From NCBI GenBank assembly GCA_022496185.1, contig WTXG01000122.1:49343-113342 (forward strand): a stretch of 64,000 nt of DNA, read 5' to 3'. The notes under the pieces were generated by a model. It was not told where the DNA came from, ran no database searches, and saw only the letters and a list, made by a program, of their open reading frames with translations. Both the position numbers and the translations under genes were made by a program. This document shows positions 1-11,518 of the stretch, piece after piece. This stretch comes from Multifurca ochricompacta. Taxonomy: Eukaryota; Basidiomycota; Agaricomycetes; Russulales; Russulaceae. Position 1 is the stretch's first letter, and each line of letters opens with the position of its first letter.

Positions 1-1178
1 TTCACCAGTCTGATGTCTCGCGAAGTGGATGACATCGTTGCCGCTCTCGAACATCCTGACCGCATATGCGAAATCGCTCTGTTCGTGACAGACTCGATAC
101 TGCTGAAGATTTCGGACGCCGTGATGCACACGCCATTTCCAATACTGGAAAATCTCGAGCTGAGATCCCTAATCTACATGACCGGTCCCGGAACACTCTT
201 CAGCCTGTCTTCTGCTCCCCGATTGCGGCATATCCATATGGATACCGTGCCCCTTTCTTTATTACCAGGTCTCCTATCGTCTGCTCAAAACGTTGTCTCT
301 CTTCGGCTTGAAGGCATGGACGAAATTCAATTGTATACCTCACCAGAAGAACTTGTCACTATCCTATATGCAACGCCCCAGCTCAAGTCACTCGTAATTG
401 ATTTCAATTTCCCAGACTAAGAACTTGCGATGTTTTACGGTACTGAAAACCGTGATCATCTGCCTTCACAGAGTCACGTCACCCTACGTGCTCTTACTGA
501 ACTTCACTTCACCGGTCACATGAGCTACTTGGATGGCTTCGTCGCTGGAATCGATGCTCCTGTTCTCGAGGAATTCGTTATAAAGTTTATCAACTGGGAG
601 TCTATTGAGCTTTCATCTTTGTCTCAGTTTATTGCTCGCAGAGAAGTGTCGAGGTTTCCATCCCCTCAACAAACGTGCATCTCGTTTGAGAAGCACCATT
701 GTTGTATTATCCACCGTTTCCCCCCGCGTCTCCGTGTCAATGGAAGTCGTTTCAAATTGAACTATTCGATTATGACTGTGATTTTTTTGCTCCGCTGGTG
801 TCCGTGCTGCAATGCATCTGTGATAAACTTCCTGACTTAACGTCAAGTGTTGAAAGGCTTGAAGTCGGCGTGTCGCCCCTGGAACCCTCAGTTCCTCACG
901 CTCCTGGATGGGAGAACCTTTTCCGTTCTTTTTGTGGCGTGCGGAGGCTTGAATTGATGGACTCGGCTGTGGGGGATATCCTGACCGCTCTGACTTGGGA
1001 AATGAGCCAAGGAGACGTGGTGATGCCGGCGCTGTGCGACCTTGACCTTGACTTGACGAACACGCTCATATCTTGGCCACTCGTTGATTCGTTCGTTGCT
1101 GCGCGGCAGCTCTCCGGTCATCCCGTATCTGTGCACTACACCACGGACTCTGAAAGAGAGGACCAGGAATCAGATTGA
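1..1178 (+). pseudogene. F-box/LRR-like protein relic (C-terminal part)
   Basis: Three reading segments together resemble the C-terminal leucine-rich half of the F-box proteins expanded in Agaricomycetes. Positions 13-420 contain repeated leucine-rich stretches such as PILENLELRSL and APRLRHIHMD. The same frame resumes at 430 after a TAA at 418-420 (TELHFTGHMSYL, LSQFIARREV). The frame then shifts near 650-700 and runs to the stop at 1178. The last segment ends in GWENLFRSFCGVRRLEL and FVAARQLSGHPVSVHY, which is the family's usual C-terminal signature. The F-box itself would lie left of the window. The stop and the frame change could hide a short intron, but no good GT-AG pair covers both, so I call it broken. 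Such proteins are thought to be SCF ubiquitin-ligase adaptors; that role is inference here. Confidence 0.6.
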
Positions 1179-1204
1179 AGGTTTTTTTTTCTCGAATCCA
1201 CACC

Positions 1205-1570
1205 TATGAAGCGGGTCACTTACATCTTGCATACTAAATTTGAACTTGGCCCGTTTCATACAGACCCCATGTACATAAAGAAGACGAGTATCTCATCCAT
1301 GAACTACCAGCATTGTCTCACCTCTTTGTCTTGTTGCATGCCACAGCCCTTGAAATTCGGCATTATCGGCATTCGGCGCAGACCAGTTCTCAGGCCATTA
1401 ACATTCAGTATTTTCATCCTTCTTTTCACCCCTTCTCTCTCTCTCGCGGAACCTCTCTCCGCTTCGAACTCACCTCTCTATTACTTTACTTTGGCTGTTT
1501 CGGCTATGAAAATAACCCTCCTGTCTTGTACATGAATGAGATCTGCATTAGAATTTCCATTTCCTCAAAA
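1205..1570. repeat. Downstream segment shared with 56590-57060
   Basis: Noncoding stretch after the F-box-like relic. It resembles 56590-57060: both have a 'cttacatct...atact' start, a 'tatctcatccatgaa' or 'tatcttatccatgaa' stretch, a 'gccacagcc' stretch and a closing 'ctctctccgcttcgaactca'. It may be the conserved 3' flank of a duplicated F-box gene or an old dispersed repeat. The short reading frames inside are not conserved between the two copies. Confidence 0.4.
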
Positions 1571-1597
1571 TAAGGACTGGAGTTCTGAGATCCGCGA

Positions 1598-1700
1598 TCG
1601 GAGTCATAGGAGTCAAGGAGTCAAGGAGTCGTTGTACTCCTCACTCTAGGCCCTCCCTTGCCGGGCGCTGGGCGAGGGCGTACGGCGGTAAATTTCCAGG
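1598..1700. repeat. Short dispersed repeat R1, copy 1
   Basis: Contains 'gtcaaggagtc' followed by 'taggccc' and 'gggcgaggg'. A related stretch lies at about 5388-5480 in unit 1 and 50101-50190 in unit 2. No terminal repeats or coding capacity are seen, so the family is unclassified. Confidence 0.35.
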
Positions 1701-2250
1701 GTAATATCAAGACAAGGCCTAATTGTCCTGCTGGGAGGGAGAGAAGATGGGGGCGTGTTGCCAAGCAAGGATATGAATCTCGCAAAGCAAAATGGATCAT
1801 GAACTATTTGGCGGAATTGGAACACTGGGCTGAACAGGCAGGAGCACTTGGGTGGGGAGCAATTATTCCATCATTGTGTGTCTTAAACGCAATCTGTTAA
1901 GATTAAAAACTCGTCAAAAACTGGGTGTGATATAATAAAATATTTATTACTGTTAAGGTGGAACCTAAGTAAGGCGAAAAAAAAGGGTCATGATGATGAC
2001 TTATGCTCATTAAATGGGTGTGGGTTGTCCCGCCTACCGCCCACCATCAATCTTATCTTATCAGGATCAAATAGATTTCAACCGCGGACATTTGTATGGA
2101 AGACTCAATTTAGACCCAACTTTCATGAAATTGGTCTGTCAATTTGACATGGATGTTCAAGTCCCGACGAGCGACGAAGGGATACGGAGGGGACCTTTTC
2201 GACCTGCTGACATGGGAGTTTGGGTATAGCCCTAAGACTTATCTGAGCAG
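1701..2250. other. Intergenic DNA with nothing recognised
   Basis: AT-rich in the middle (about 1910-2000). Reading frames here are short and show no domain. I see no repeat shared with the rest of the window. Confidence 0.5.
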
Positions 2251-2613
2251 ACAGGCAGTTGGTTTTATTGCCTCCCTTGGCGTTTCAAGCGCAAGTTCTT
2301 CAGAAGAGTGAGCCGTATGCGTTGGGTCAACTGCGGGACGAATTCGAATTCATGTCACGAACACCTGCCAAAATATTTTATAGAAGACGTTGAACCGGTC
2401 TTTGCAGCCGAAGATTGCCTGTAAGGTTTTGCCTTGACATTTGCCGTTCCACAAGTGAACTATTAGCCGCACTACACCTTATGCAGTCATAGCTTGCCAA
2501 CAAGTACTCTGAGAAATGATCCACTGCCTTACGCTTAAAAGTGGGTTCCCCTCGCCACCCCGCATCAGAAAAGTACCCGGGCATCTTTTCTTTGTGACCA
2601 GTTGCCTTTCGCG

Positions 2614-4431
2614 ATGTTCGATTGGCGAGCTCTTAGCCTTTTTGCTACACTCCTTGCGGCGTCGGTCCTCGCTCAAGATCACAGTCCTGAGCAGTCCAAA
2701 GCCCAAAGTTCTGGTGCGCATTCTCATTTTTTGGCACGGCTCTCACTACCACTTTCAAGTCCTTCCTATTCTTACCACATTTTGGCTCCTAGATCCGAAT
2801 CAAGAGTGCACCCCATACTATTATCCCCCATCGGAACAGTACATTCACAATTTTCCGCCAATATGGCAGCCTGCAACCCTACGCCCAGATGATAGTGACG
2901 GTCAAGCGATGTGGACGAAGATCTCCGGTAGCATTCCGACTAACATTCAGCCAAAGGGGCAGCCCGGCGACAGCACTGCCAATGTGAATTATGACACCGA
3001 GAAAGACCCGGATTGCTGTGAGTGGTTTTCCCTTCTTTTGTGTCCAATCAGGTCGCTTGGAGATAAAGAGGTTGGTGCAACATTTTTATGCACCTTGCTC
3101 AAGACACGGACACGCGTAATGTGCTCGGCTTTAGCTCACTACCCATGCATTATTTGTATAGTCCTAGAGGTGGAGGGAGATGTCTAAGCGCGCGCCTCAA
3201 CCTTACCTCAAAAATAGAACTCGGAGCTTATCGTCTCTTGATTATACAGGGTGGACCAAGACTCAATGCACGACCCCAAAGCTGAATGGATTGCCGCTAG
3301 ACGTGGCGAGCATACCTGAGCCCAGATCGATGGGGTACGGATTCGATGACGGGCCGAATTGTTCCCACAATGCATTCTATGACTATCTGGCAAGCCAGAA
3401 TCAAAAGGCGACAATGTACTTTATTGGGAGCAATGTTCTCAACTGGCCGCGGGAGGCACAGCGGGCGCTCGCGGATGGGCATGAGATTTGCGTTCGTGAG
3501 TGGCTTGTCTTTTTTGACTGGATGTTTTCCTCATTAAGCACCGGAACTGATTACCGGATTATGGGTGACAGACACATGGTCACATCATTATAGTGAGTTT
3601 TGGTGACCCTGTTGATGATTGTTCACGATGCGATCTGTTGCTGATGTGTTCTACTCCAGTGACTGCGTTTCAGAGCCGTGACGCGTTTGCGGAATTATGG
3701 TATTCCGTACGTGGTCTAGTTTGGCTAGTTGGGGTTAGTGGTACTCGTACTGGTACTGACTGTAAAGCTTGCGCACAGCTGCAAGCCGTGAAAGCTGTCG
3801 TCGGCGTTACTCCGACCTGCTGGCGCCCTCCCTATGGTGACGTTGACGTGAGTGTAGTCTCTTACAAGAATATTCAGGATGATTGACAATGGCGCGTTTC
3901 TTGTGGTATTAAGGACCGGATCCGTGCAATCGCTAATGCTCTAGGGCTACGGACGATCATGTGGAAGTATGACTCGAATGATTGGCGCGCCGTACCTTCT
4001 GAGGTGGACGCGTCCTACAACTCGTTCGTTCACAGCTCGACCGCGGGCGAGTTCAACACGGTCGGGGCTATCATGCTCACTCACGAGTTGAACACTTTTA
4101 CGATGCAGGAAGCAATGAAATGGTATCCGCAGTTGAAATCGGCTTTCAAGGTTCGTTAATCCTTCACCTGTCGACAATGATACTCTAAACGGGATCCATT
4201 ACTCCACTTTATGCTGTTTTTATTTTGCGTTAGTATATCGTCCCAGTTGGTGTTGCCCTGAATAAAACACGGCCTTACAAAGAGGGGAACCATTTATTAC
4301 CCACATTTCAGCAATGTAGGTATTTCAATAACATGGGGTCCTTCACCTTTATCGTATTCACAAGATGGGCTCATTCATTGAATGTTGTTATTTTTTCAAC
4401 AGACACCTCTGGCCAGACAACTGTTGGTTGA
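2614..4431 (+). CDS. Chitin deacetylase (carbohydrate esterase family 4), copy 1
   Basis: Polysaccharide deacetylase that would remove acetyl groups from cell-wall chitin to give chitosan. Nine exons fit GT-AG rules in phase: 2614-2713, 2793-3017, 3250-3495, 3572-3592, 3660-3706, 3779-3847, 3914-4150, 4234-4315 and 4403-4431, about 351 residues. Residues 1-20 (MFDWRALSLFATLLAASVLA) form a signal peptide. The CE4 motifs are visible: GYGFDDGPNCSHN (motif 1, catalytic and metal Asp pair), HTWSHH split onto the 21-nt exon 4 (metal-binding His, motif 2), CWRPPYGDVD (motif 3), DSNDW (motif 4) and IMLTHELN (motif 5). ATG 2614 is chosen because it begins the signal peptide. The last exon stops soon after the catalytic domain. 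A Ser/Pro-rich and hydrophobic stretch that could be a GPI tail lies just downstream in another frame. Expressed status is unknown; the catalytic residues appear intact. Confidence 0.85.
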
Positions 4432-5673
4432 TGCACCGATATCAACGCCAAGGCAGGTTCTGAGAACGTCATGCTGTAACCCCTTGTCTTCACCTAGCGC
4501 ATTGGGGTCGCTGTTCTCCGTCACTGCTTCTTACCAGCCTCGCACTTAACGATTGTCTTTTTTTTCATCCTTCCAGTGATGGATAAGTATTAATCCCTTT
4601 CAACCATAATTCAAACTGGATTCCAGTATGCTGGCCAGATTCACAACACACGAACACATTTTACATATTTTATCACATACATAATGAATGGTGTTGCAAT
4701 CGAGTGATTAATCGCATTATCGCATCCAACCCCCAGTTGTCTAAATGTGTGTAGATCGCCTCACGCGGATTTGGTTACATCGCGTGAGTTGCCATTATGG
4801 ATTGCTGTACTGGTATCCTGGCAGAAATGCAGATGACTAGACCATCGGCTCGGGCTCTGGACCCGAAACCTTCTGGCTCCGCTCGATCCAGCCCGTCTCG
4901 TTCTTTCATCTCACCCCCTTCGTTCGCTGCCCTTGTCTCGCGCTCGCGTCTAGACACTCACCGCGCCGAGGAATATCTTTGTCTATTGCTGTAAAAACTT
5001 CACCCCTCTGTTGGTCAAGCCTTCATTAGTCTCCTTTCGCCACCACTCTCCCGTGCCACCACCAAGTTTTGAATGTGGTGCAATGCGATCGTTGTCAGGA
5101 ACCATTTGATATTTTTAGTTATTGTGGCTATTTCGGTTATGCCATGAAATGACCGTCCTGTTCTTTGCATGTCAATGAAATCCAACCCGTCTTACCGTGC
5201 AAGTAGTTCATTTACGCTACCTGGAACTAAAAAACGATAGGCCCCATATCTTGCAATAGATGCAAGATCAACTGACCTGTATTTCGTTGCGCCTGTGCCT
5301 CGAGTCACTTGGAAACGGTGGCGGGTGGTGGGAATTTCCACAAAGCGGACTGGCAGGAGTTAGGAAATCTGCCCCCAAATTGGGGTCATAAAGGGGTCAA
5401 GGAGTCACCACTTTAGGCCCGGCCATGGCCAAACGTCGGGCGAGGGAAGGAGGTGCGGGTGGGCAAGTTCCAAGGAAATGAGTTTCGCAAAGCAAAAATT
5501 TGAACACGAGGGACGTGCTCGTGGATGCTGCCTCCACGATTCATTGATGCTCACATGCCCTTGAAAATGCTACTGTGGCATGTTGATCTTCAAGTAGGAT
5601 TCACGATGTTAGTACACATCTCTAGGTGTAAAGACAGGTGCGCTTGGGTGAGGGTAGTGGAGAAGCATCCATT
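4432..5673. other. Intergenic DNA shared by both units
   Basis: No gene recognised. The stretch is nearly identical to 48761-49715 plus 50108-50390 of unit 2, which places it firmly in the duplication. It holds repeat R1 near 5388-5480 and, at about 5380-5388 (ATTGGGGT), the empty site of the MITE present in unit 2 at 49716-50099. Confidence 0.7.
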
Positions 5674-6175
5674 TAGTGATGTTCCGGCCCGGCTTGGCCC
5701 AAAAGCCGCGGCTTTGGCTCGGCCTGAGGCGGCTCCGGCTTTCCTGAAGTCTGGGCCGAGCCAAAGCCGCCACAGACGGCTTGGCCCTGGCCCGGCTTGG
5801 CCCAAGCCGCGGCTTTTGGCAGAGAAAATTTTATGACATATAACTAGTAGTTATAGTTCAGCTAATCCAAATATGACTTAGTGTGTTACGTATTGCAAAG
5901 CTATATCGAAGAAAAAGTTTGAAATGCCGCGATAAACATGATCACGTGACCCAAATCAACCACTTTGTGATCAGATTTGTACTGATTTTGATGATTGCTA
6001 TTGCACTTGTATGTGCTGTTGAAAGCCGCGGCCTGAGCCGGCGGCTTTGGCTTTTAGCTTCTCTGAGCCGGGCCAAAGCCCTTGCTGGGCCGTCACAACG
6101 GCCTGGCTTGGCCCGGCCCAAACAGGCCCGGCTTGGCCCGGCTTCCGGCTTTGAGCCGGGCCAGGCACATCACTA
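5674..6175. mobile_element. hAT MITE, family A, copy A1 (502 bp)
   Basis: Starts TAGTGATGTTCCGGCCCGG and ends CCGGGCCAGGCACATCACTA, so the tips are inverted repeats. It is flanked by the 8-bp target-site duplication CATCCATT (5666-5673 and 6176-6183), the size made by hAT transposases. Unit 2 has a single CATCCATT at the matching place (near 50390), a clean empty site. The arms are rich in GGCTTGGCCC-type blocks and the middle is AT-rich. It has no coding capacity. The hAT element at 25762-39553 has the same ends and is a candidate parent. The long reading frames inside the arms are composition artefacts. Confidence 0.9.
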
Positions 6176-6183
6176 CATCCATT

Positions 6184-6712
6184 CCACCATTGTCAGTGAC
6201 CTCCTGATTGTTAATAAGCACTGAATGGCTCTAGTTATGACTGAAACTTGCGTGCAACATAATTAAAACGTTTGACACCATATTGATGGCAGCTTGCAAA
6301 CGCAAGCAAAATAGACATGTGTATGGTGTCTTGTTTGATATAGATCCATCCCATCAGAATCAAATCAAATAGATTAAATCGGACTACTATTGGGTTTTCA
6401 GTCGCATGTCCTAAATTACAACATTCAGAATCACCGCTCACAGCCTGTTCCACCGCTGTGGAGTGAGATAAAGGAAAAGAGCAAGAGTCAAGGGACAATG
6501 CGCCAAGGTCTGATAACATTGATAATGTTGAATGCATCGATGAGGCCGAAATGCGTTGAATGGTTGGTATGGTACGTCAAATTGTTTGTCTATTCCGATG
6601 TCATGTGATCTATACATTTGCTTTCCCCCCTTCAACCCCTAGGCAACACCCTCAATGCCTTGATGTCATTCCTCAAGATCCTTCAAGAAGGTTCTAGTTA
6701 GGTAAATGCAGC
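6184..6712. other. Intergenic DNA shared with 50398-50937
   Basis: No gene or motif recognised. Collinear with unit 2 with scattered substitutions and small indels. The short reading frames (for example 6235-6537 minus) keep weak similarity only because the DNA is duplicated. Confidence 0.5.
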
Positions 6713-7053
6713 TGTAAAAAGGGGGTTAGCTATAGCGGATAAGTTCAGTTATTGTGGTCAAAACTTATATATTTATTCGTACTATTTAGTGGATAAGCTA
6801 TTACTAAGTATTAGCTAACTATAGTAAAGATAAAATATACTAATACTCACTTCAGTTGTTGTGGTCAAAACTGAAGTGAATGCGTACAGAGTGGAGTCCT
6901 TATATACTACCAAAGGAGATACGAAGGAACGTGTTGCTGAATCAGTTAATAGACATGACGCACTTTAGATTAGATTATCATGATATCAATAGATCGGGTG
7001 TCTGGCTGTCCGGTCCTAAACTATCCGGTGGCTACTGGCCCGTCTCATCTCAT
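6713..7053 (-). repeat. Old copia-type solo LTR relic
   Basis: Contains paired 'cagttattgtggtcaaaact' and 'cttcagttgttgtggtcaa' blocks and 'gaagtgaa', and closes near 'cccgtctcatctca'. The same blocks occur in the copia LTRs at 55841-56244 and 58035-58443 and in the relic at 57500-57852. Unit 2 has the same relic at about 50938-51250, so it predates the duplication. Ends are approximate and no target-site duplication was found. Confidence 0.5.
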
Positions 7054-7068
7054 CACTTCGGATTCCTG

Positions 7069-7181
7069 TCGACTCCCCTTATTGTCCATAGTACTAGTAG
7101 CTACAATGTACCCTGTTGTAGCCGCGCGATTGGGCACCGTCCCACAAGCGCGTCAATAAACTCGATTCAAAAAAAAAAAAA
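7069..7181 (+). mobile_element. Severely 5'-truncated LINE insertion (113 bp)
   Basis: A 3' end of a LINE in plus orientation, ending 'gcgcgtcaataaactcgattc' followed by a run of 13 A. Its sequence matches the reverse complement of the LINE1 3' tail ('tagccgcgcgattggg'). It is flanked by the 15-bp duplication CACTTCGGATTCCTG (7054-7068 and 7182-7196). Unit 2 has one copy of this site with one change (51252-51266), so insertion followed the duplication. Confidence 0.9.
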
Positions 7182-7196
7182 CACTTCGGATTCCTG

Positions 7197-7793
7197 GAAT
7201 AGCATTTGATTGATTGCTCAGCTCAAGATCAACACAAAAATAGGTGGCAGCCGAAGCTGGGGTGCCTTTGTGCTGGGTCTTATTGTACGGTGCGGGGTTT
7301 AACTGTTGCCCTGGATTTATGTGGGAAGTCCTGCAGCACTAAGTGACTGCCCTGGAATACATATCGAAATTCATTTGAAAAATATCGCAAGCAGAGCTCC
7401 ACCATCCCAGGCGGCACAAATGAGACAAGAGCAAGTGACTGCACAGTTAATTTTCCGGTTTGATTCCGAATGAGTGGAAGAAGCGGATCTAAAATCGTGG
7501 GCCACCTCGTATATAGATGGAGAGGATTGGGGGTGCCAATATAAATCGAGAGTTTGTAGAGTGCCATAGAAGTAATGTTGAGCAACAACAAAAAAACAGC
7601 ACATTGAGACCCAGCCATCATCCTTCCTTGCACACGTGTCGGTGTCAGTGTGTCAGTGAATTCTCCTCCCTATTATGCTGCATGCCAAGACGGGCAATTT
7701 TGGCCCGGCAGACCTACACATGCTTAACATAAGGAGTTGATCTAAGGTGAAATCTACACAATTTTCAGCCTGACCTACTGACACTGTGACTAC
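7197..7793. other. Upstream region of kinase A1, shared with unit 2
   Basis: No gene recognised. The matching DNA is 51267-51811. It would be the 5' flank of kinase A1 before LINE1 separated them by about 10 kb. Confidence 0.5.
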
Positions 7794-7804
7794 AATCCCC
7801 ATTG

Positions 7805-7837
<33 letters not shown>

Positions 7838-10800
7838 AACTTGAGTTTATTGACGCGCTTGCGGGACTCGGCCCAATCGCGCGGCTACATCAGGATACAA
7901 TGTAACTACTGTGGGGTGTACATGGAGATGCTGTGTCTACGGGGACATGCGAGGTGGAAAACTCAAAGAGAAAAACCTAAGGGAGAGTGTACGTGGAGAG
8001 GCCGTCCGAGAAAGAGACCGTTCAAAGCAGAGAGAAAAACCTACTACTAAGTCCAAAGCTAAGAGAGACCCCTTCAAGGGGGCTCGCGAGGCCGGCGGGC
8101 ATTGATGGGCTTGAAGAAAGCCCAAGACGCTTGGATGAACTCCAAGAGTTGTGTAACCCGAGCGCAATTATTGAAGATCGCAACCCAGGACTGCTCATCA
8201 AAGAGTGAGCCAGGGTCCATGTCGCATTCTGCTCATGTTTGAGCATGTAATGGACAGTCGAGGGCGACGTGGGCGAATGTCGCTGGGGTAACGCCGTCGC
8301 AATGACAGAGGCGGTCAGCCTCAGGACGGGAGGAGAAGAACCGTTCATGGTACTCCGCGATGAAGGTGTGGCCGGTGGCCAGCTGAAAGGCGGTGGAGAC
8401 CGTATGGCAAGTGAACGGGTTGTCTTTGCGTTTGGCGGTAGCCACAGCCCAGAGGGGGTGGTTGCCGCCGGTGGGGGGACCCTGGATCGAGATCGAGTAG
8501 GCTTTGTGAGCAGCCTGGGTCTCAGCGTCTAGGGAGCGTGAGCGCAGCCACTCGTCGCACCAGTTGTCGTAGGCGCGAAGGCGAGACAGGGCGCGCCACT
8601 GCAGGGGCGAAGGGGGGTAATCAATGTCACCCGGCCGGAAGAGTCGACGAGCGCGGTCAGCGGCTTTGGGGGCCAGAGACGACGCGCGGTATCAGGGGGA
8701 GGGTGGGCACCACATAAATGTGATGTCGAGGTAAGGATGATCTGCAAGGATCTTAGCAAGTGCCCTGTGGAACAAGACAAAGTCACCGGTGAAACGCCTG
8801 GGATCTCGCGAGTGGAGGCCAGCCAGTACAGAGCTCGAAGGGGCTGTCAGGATGAGGCGGGGTGCCATGGGCCGTCCCTCATAGTAGGTGGCGAGCCATT
8901 GGAGGACGCGTCGGAGCGCGAAGAGGTCGACCTCAGACTTGACTCCACCAATGCCGCGGGTCCAATGGTTGGTGGTTTCACCACCAGAGTCCATGAGGAC
9001 CGCAGCAGCGGAGCCGACCAGTTTGTTGTCGACGCGTTTGGCTCGGGAGTGAGACGTGGAGACATGAATCAAGGCAACATCAGCGCGCGGAAGAGCCAAG
9101 AGTGCAGTCACTTCATCGAGACGTACGTTGGGGGGGCAAGTGCCCACAAAATGTAGGCGCTCACCCCAGGCTGGTAACTCCCACGGGGCAAATGCGAGGA
9201 CGTCCACTGAGCCCTCCAAAGGAGGGACGTGGGCGGCGAGAGCTTGCAGAGGGGAGGGGCGACGAGGCGCAGAAGGAGGGGTCATGGTGCGACGGCGGCG
9301 TTGAGGATGTAGAAGGGCCTCATCCAGGTGCCCGCGAAGGCGCTGGATGGGTTGGGAGAGAGCGGGCAGGGATGCGTACCTAAGAGCCGTGGTATCCGCC
9401 AACTTCTCGACAAAGTGCTTCATGGGAAGCACACGAACGAGTTCGTGGAGTGGGCCCCGCGGGGCGGTGTGAAAAGACCCTGTGATCTTGTGGACGACAG
9501 CGTTCAAGACAAGCTGAAGTCGCTTGATGAGGGCCGGGGCCTGTCGGGTGTGGACCCACAGCTGAGAGCCATAGGTCAGCACAGGGAGGCAGACCGCATT
9601 GAGGACCAGTCTCCAGTTCTTGGTGGAGAGGCCACGCTCGCTATTGCCGAGGAGTTGGAGGGCGTGGATGGACGCGCGTGCCCGCTGGCACATGATATCT
9701 ACATGTGGACGCCAGGAGAGAGAAGGGGTAAAGAAAAATCCCAAGTATCGCACCTGGGCCCCTGCTTTGACAACGAACTCGGAGCTGTCATCGCAGGGGA
9801 GGGAGATCTCGCGTGGAGGAAGGTTCCACGTGCGGGCGCGTGAAAAGAATAAGGCCTCTGTTTTCGCCGGGTCAGCGGACATGCCAGCGCGACGGAGCCA
9901 GTCCATGGCGACCGTATAGTGGTGCTGTAGGGAAGCCTTGACCTCGTCCCAAGTGGGGGCCCAGGCAAAGAGCAAACCGTCATCCACGTACATGGACAGT
10001 CGGCAACCCTGCCAAGTCGAGGCTAGGTGTAGGAGGGGCGCCGCGTAGAGAGTGGCGAGGACTGGGGAGATTGGCGAGCCCTGCGGAGTGCCAATGGTGG
10101 TCCTGTGGGGAGGGCCGACTCAACCGTTGAAGGAAAGACAAGCCGAGCGATCAGTGAGGAAACTGATCACCCAGCGTGCGACCTGTGGGGGATAGCCGAG
10201 CGTAGAGAGGACGGCTGCACACCTCAAGGGGTGGACATGATCGAAGAAGCCCGAAACATCAAAGAGCACCATCCCGCAGACCATGCCAGAGGCCTGGACG
10301 CGGGTAATGTCGTGCACCAATGAGAGGGCGGAGTCGAGGCAGCACGAGTTAGAACGTGCGCCGAACTGGGTGGAGGGGAGGGTCGCGTAACGATCTATGT
10401 CTGAGGTCAGTCGCTTGGCAAGAGCCTTGTCAAGCAGTTTCCCCATGGTCTCCAGCAAGGAGATCGGTCGATGGGCCTTCGCCAGGCTATAGTCGGGTCT
10501 AGCCGGCTTGGGTAAAACCACCGTGAGGGCACGCTTCCAGGCAGCGGGAACGTGTCCGAGGTGGACGGAGGCGTTGAACAGTGCGGTGACGTGCTTGCTC
10601 AGCACAGGCCAGCCCCACTTGAGGATCCGCCAGTTGATCTTAGAAAAACCGGGGGCGGACTTAGACGAGGTCTTGCCGAGGTGGTCGGCGATTTCGTCAG
10701 CAGTAAAGGGGTGCCAATCCCGAACGGGGAATTGGGGTGGGTCATCCTCAAAGGAGCAAGGCACAGGCGTGGACTCAGAGCTGAAGAACTGTGCAACAAA

Positions 10801-11518
10801 GACTTCCTCGATGGCCGAGCGGTCCCAGAGAAGGGGGCCAGAGGGTCGGCAGATAGCCAGGACTATAGAGACTTTACGGCCGTGTCGCCAAGCCGCGACA
10901 TCCCAGACATCTTGGGTGGCGATGGCAGTGTTGGTCCAGGCATGCTTAGCTTGACGTATCTCCTTGCGAAGGGCAGCAGCAGCCGAGGCCTTAGCGGCAG
11001 GGTCGCGTCGTGAGCGACGAAGCTCCACAACACGCTGTGAGCAGGCAGGGTTCCACCACTTGGCACGTTTGGCGCGCGGCGTGATGGTGACGGCAAGATG
11101 GGCATCAGCTGTCAGGGTGATGACGTCAAGGAGCTGGGTAGCGAAAGAGTCAATGTCGTCCGTGGAGCGGAAGACCGGGATGGAAGGCAGGGAAAGCTCT
11201 AGATGTTCGCGCCAAGTCTTGAGGCCGTCATCATCCAGTTTAGTGACGTATGACTTGACAGGAGGGGCAGGCACGAGGTTCATCAGAGAGTGTTGCCAGG
11301 AGAAACGAAGTCCGGCATGGTCGGACCCGAGGCTGGCAGCCCAGTCGATGGTGCACGGGGAGAGGGAACCGCTAAGCCGGAGAGGCAGAGAGGCCCAGAT
11401 GAGATCTAGAACACTGCCAGCATGATTGGAAGCACGGCGAGTGATAGTCCCAGGGGTGGACACGAGGTCAAGACCCTGATCAGCAGTCCAGTCGAGGAAC
11501 GCAGAGGCGGAGGGCGAG

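Noticed and set aside
3088..3285. Separate small genes in the CDA introns (for example 3088-3285, 3593-3886)
   Set aside because: They read across clear GT-AG introns of the chitin deacetylase gene, and the parts in frame with the enzyme are its exons.
5525..6224. Open frames of 70-113 codons in MITE A1 rich in Ala, Gly, Pro and Arg
   Set aside because: They come from the GC-rich GGCTTGGCCC arms of the MITE, are interrupted differently in the other copies and have no start context or domain.
7280..7633. Minus-strand open frame upstream of kinase A1
   Set aside because: The frame is not kept in the unit 2 counterpart (about 51350-51680), where indels break it, and it has no recognisable domain.
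7807..7838. T run as a terminator or simple repeat of its own
   Set aside because: It is the poly-A tail of LINE1 on the minus strand, directly next to the TSD. The same holds for 21662-21687.
10508..11425. Plus-strand open frames of about 150 codons opposite LINE1 ORF2 (and similar ones at 14400-16700, 22500-24800)
   Set aside because: They are antisense shadows of GC-rich LINE coding sequence. They have no domain and their ends follow the base composition.
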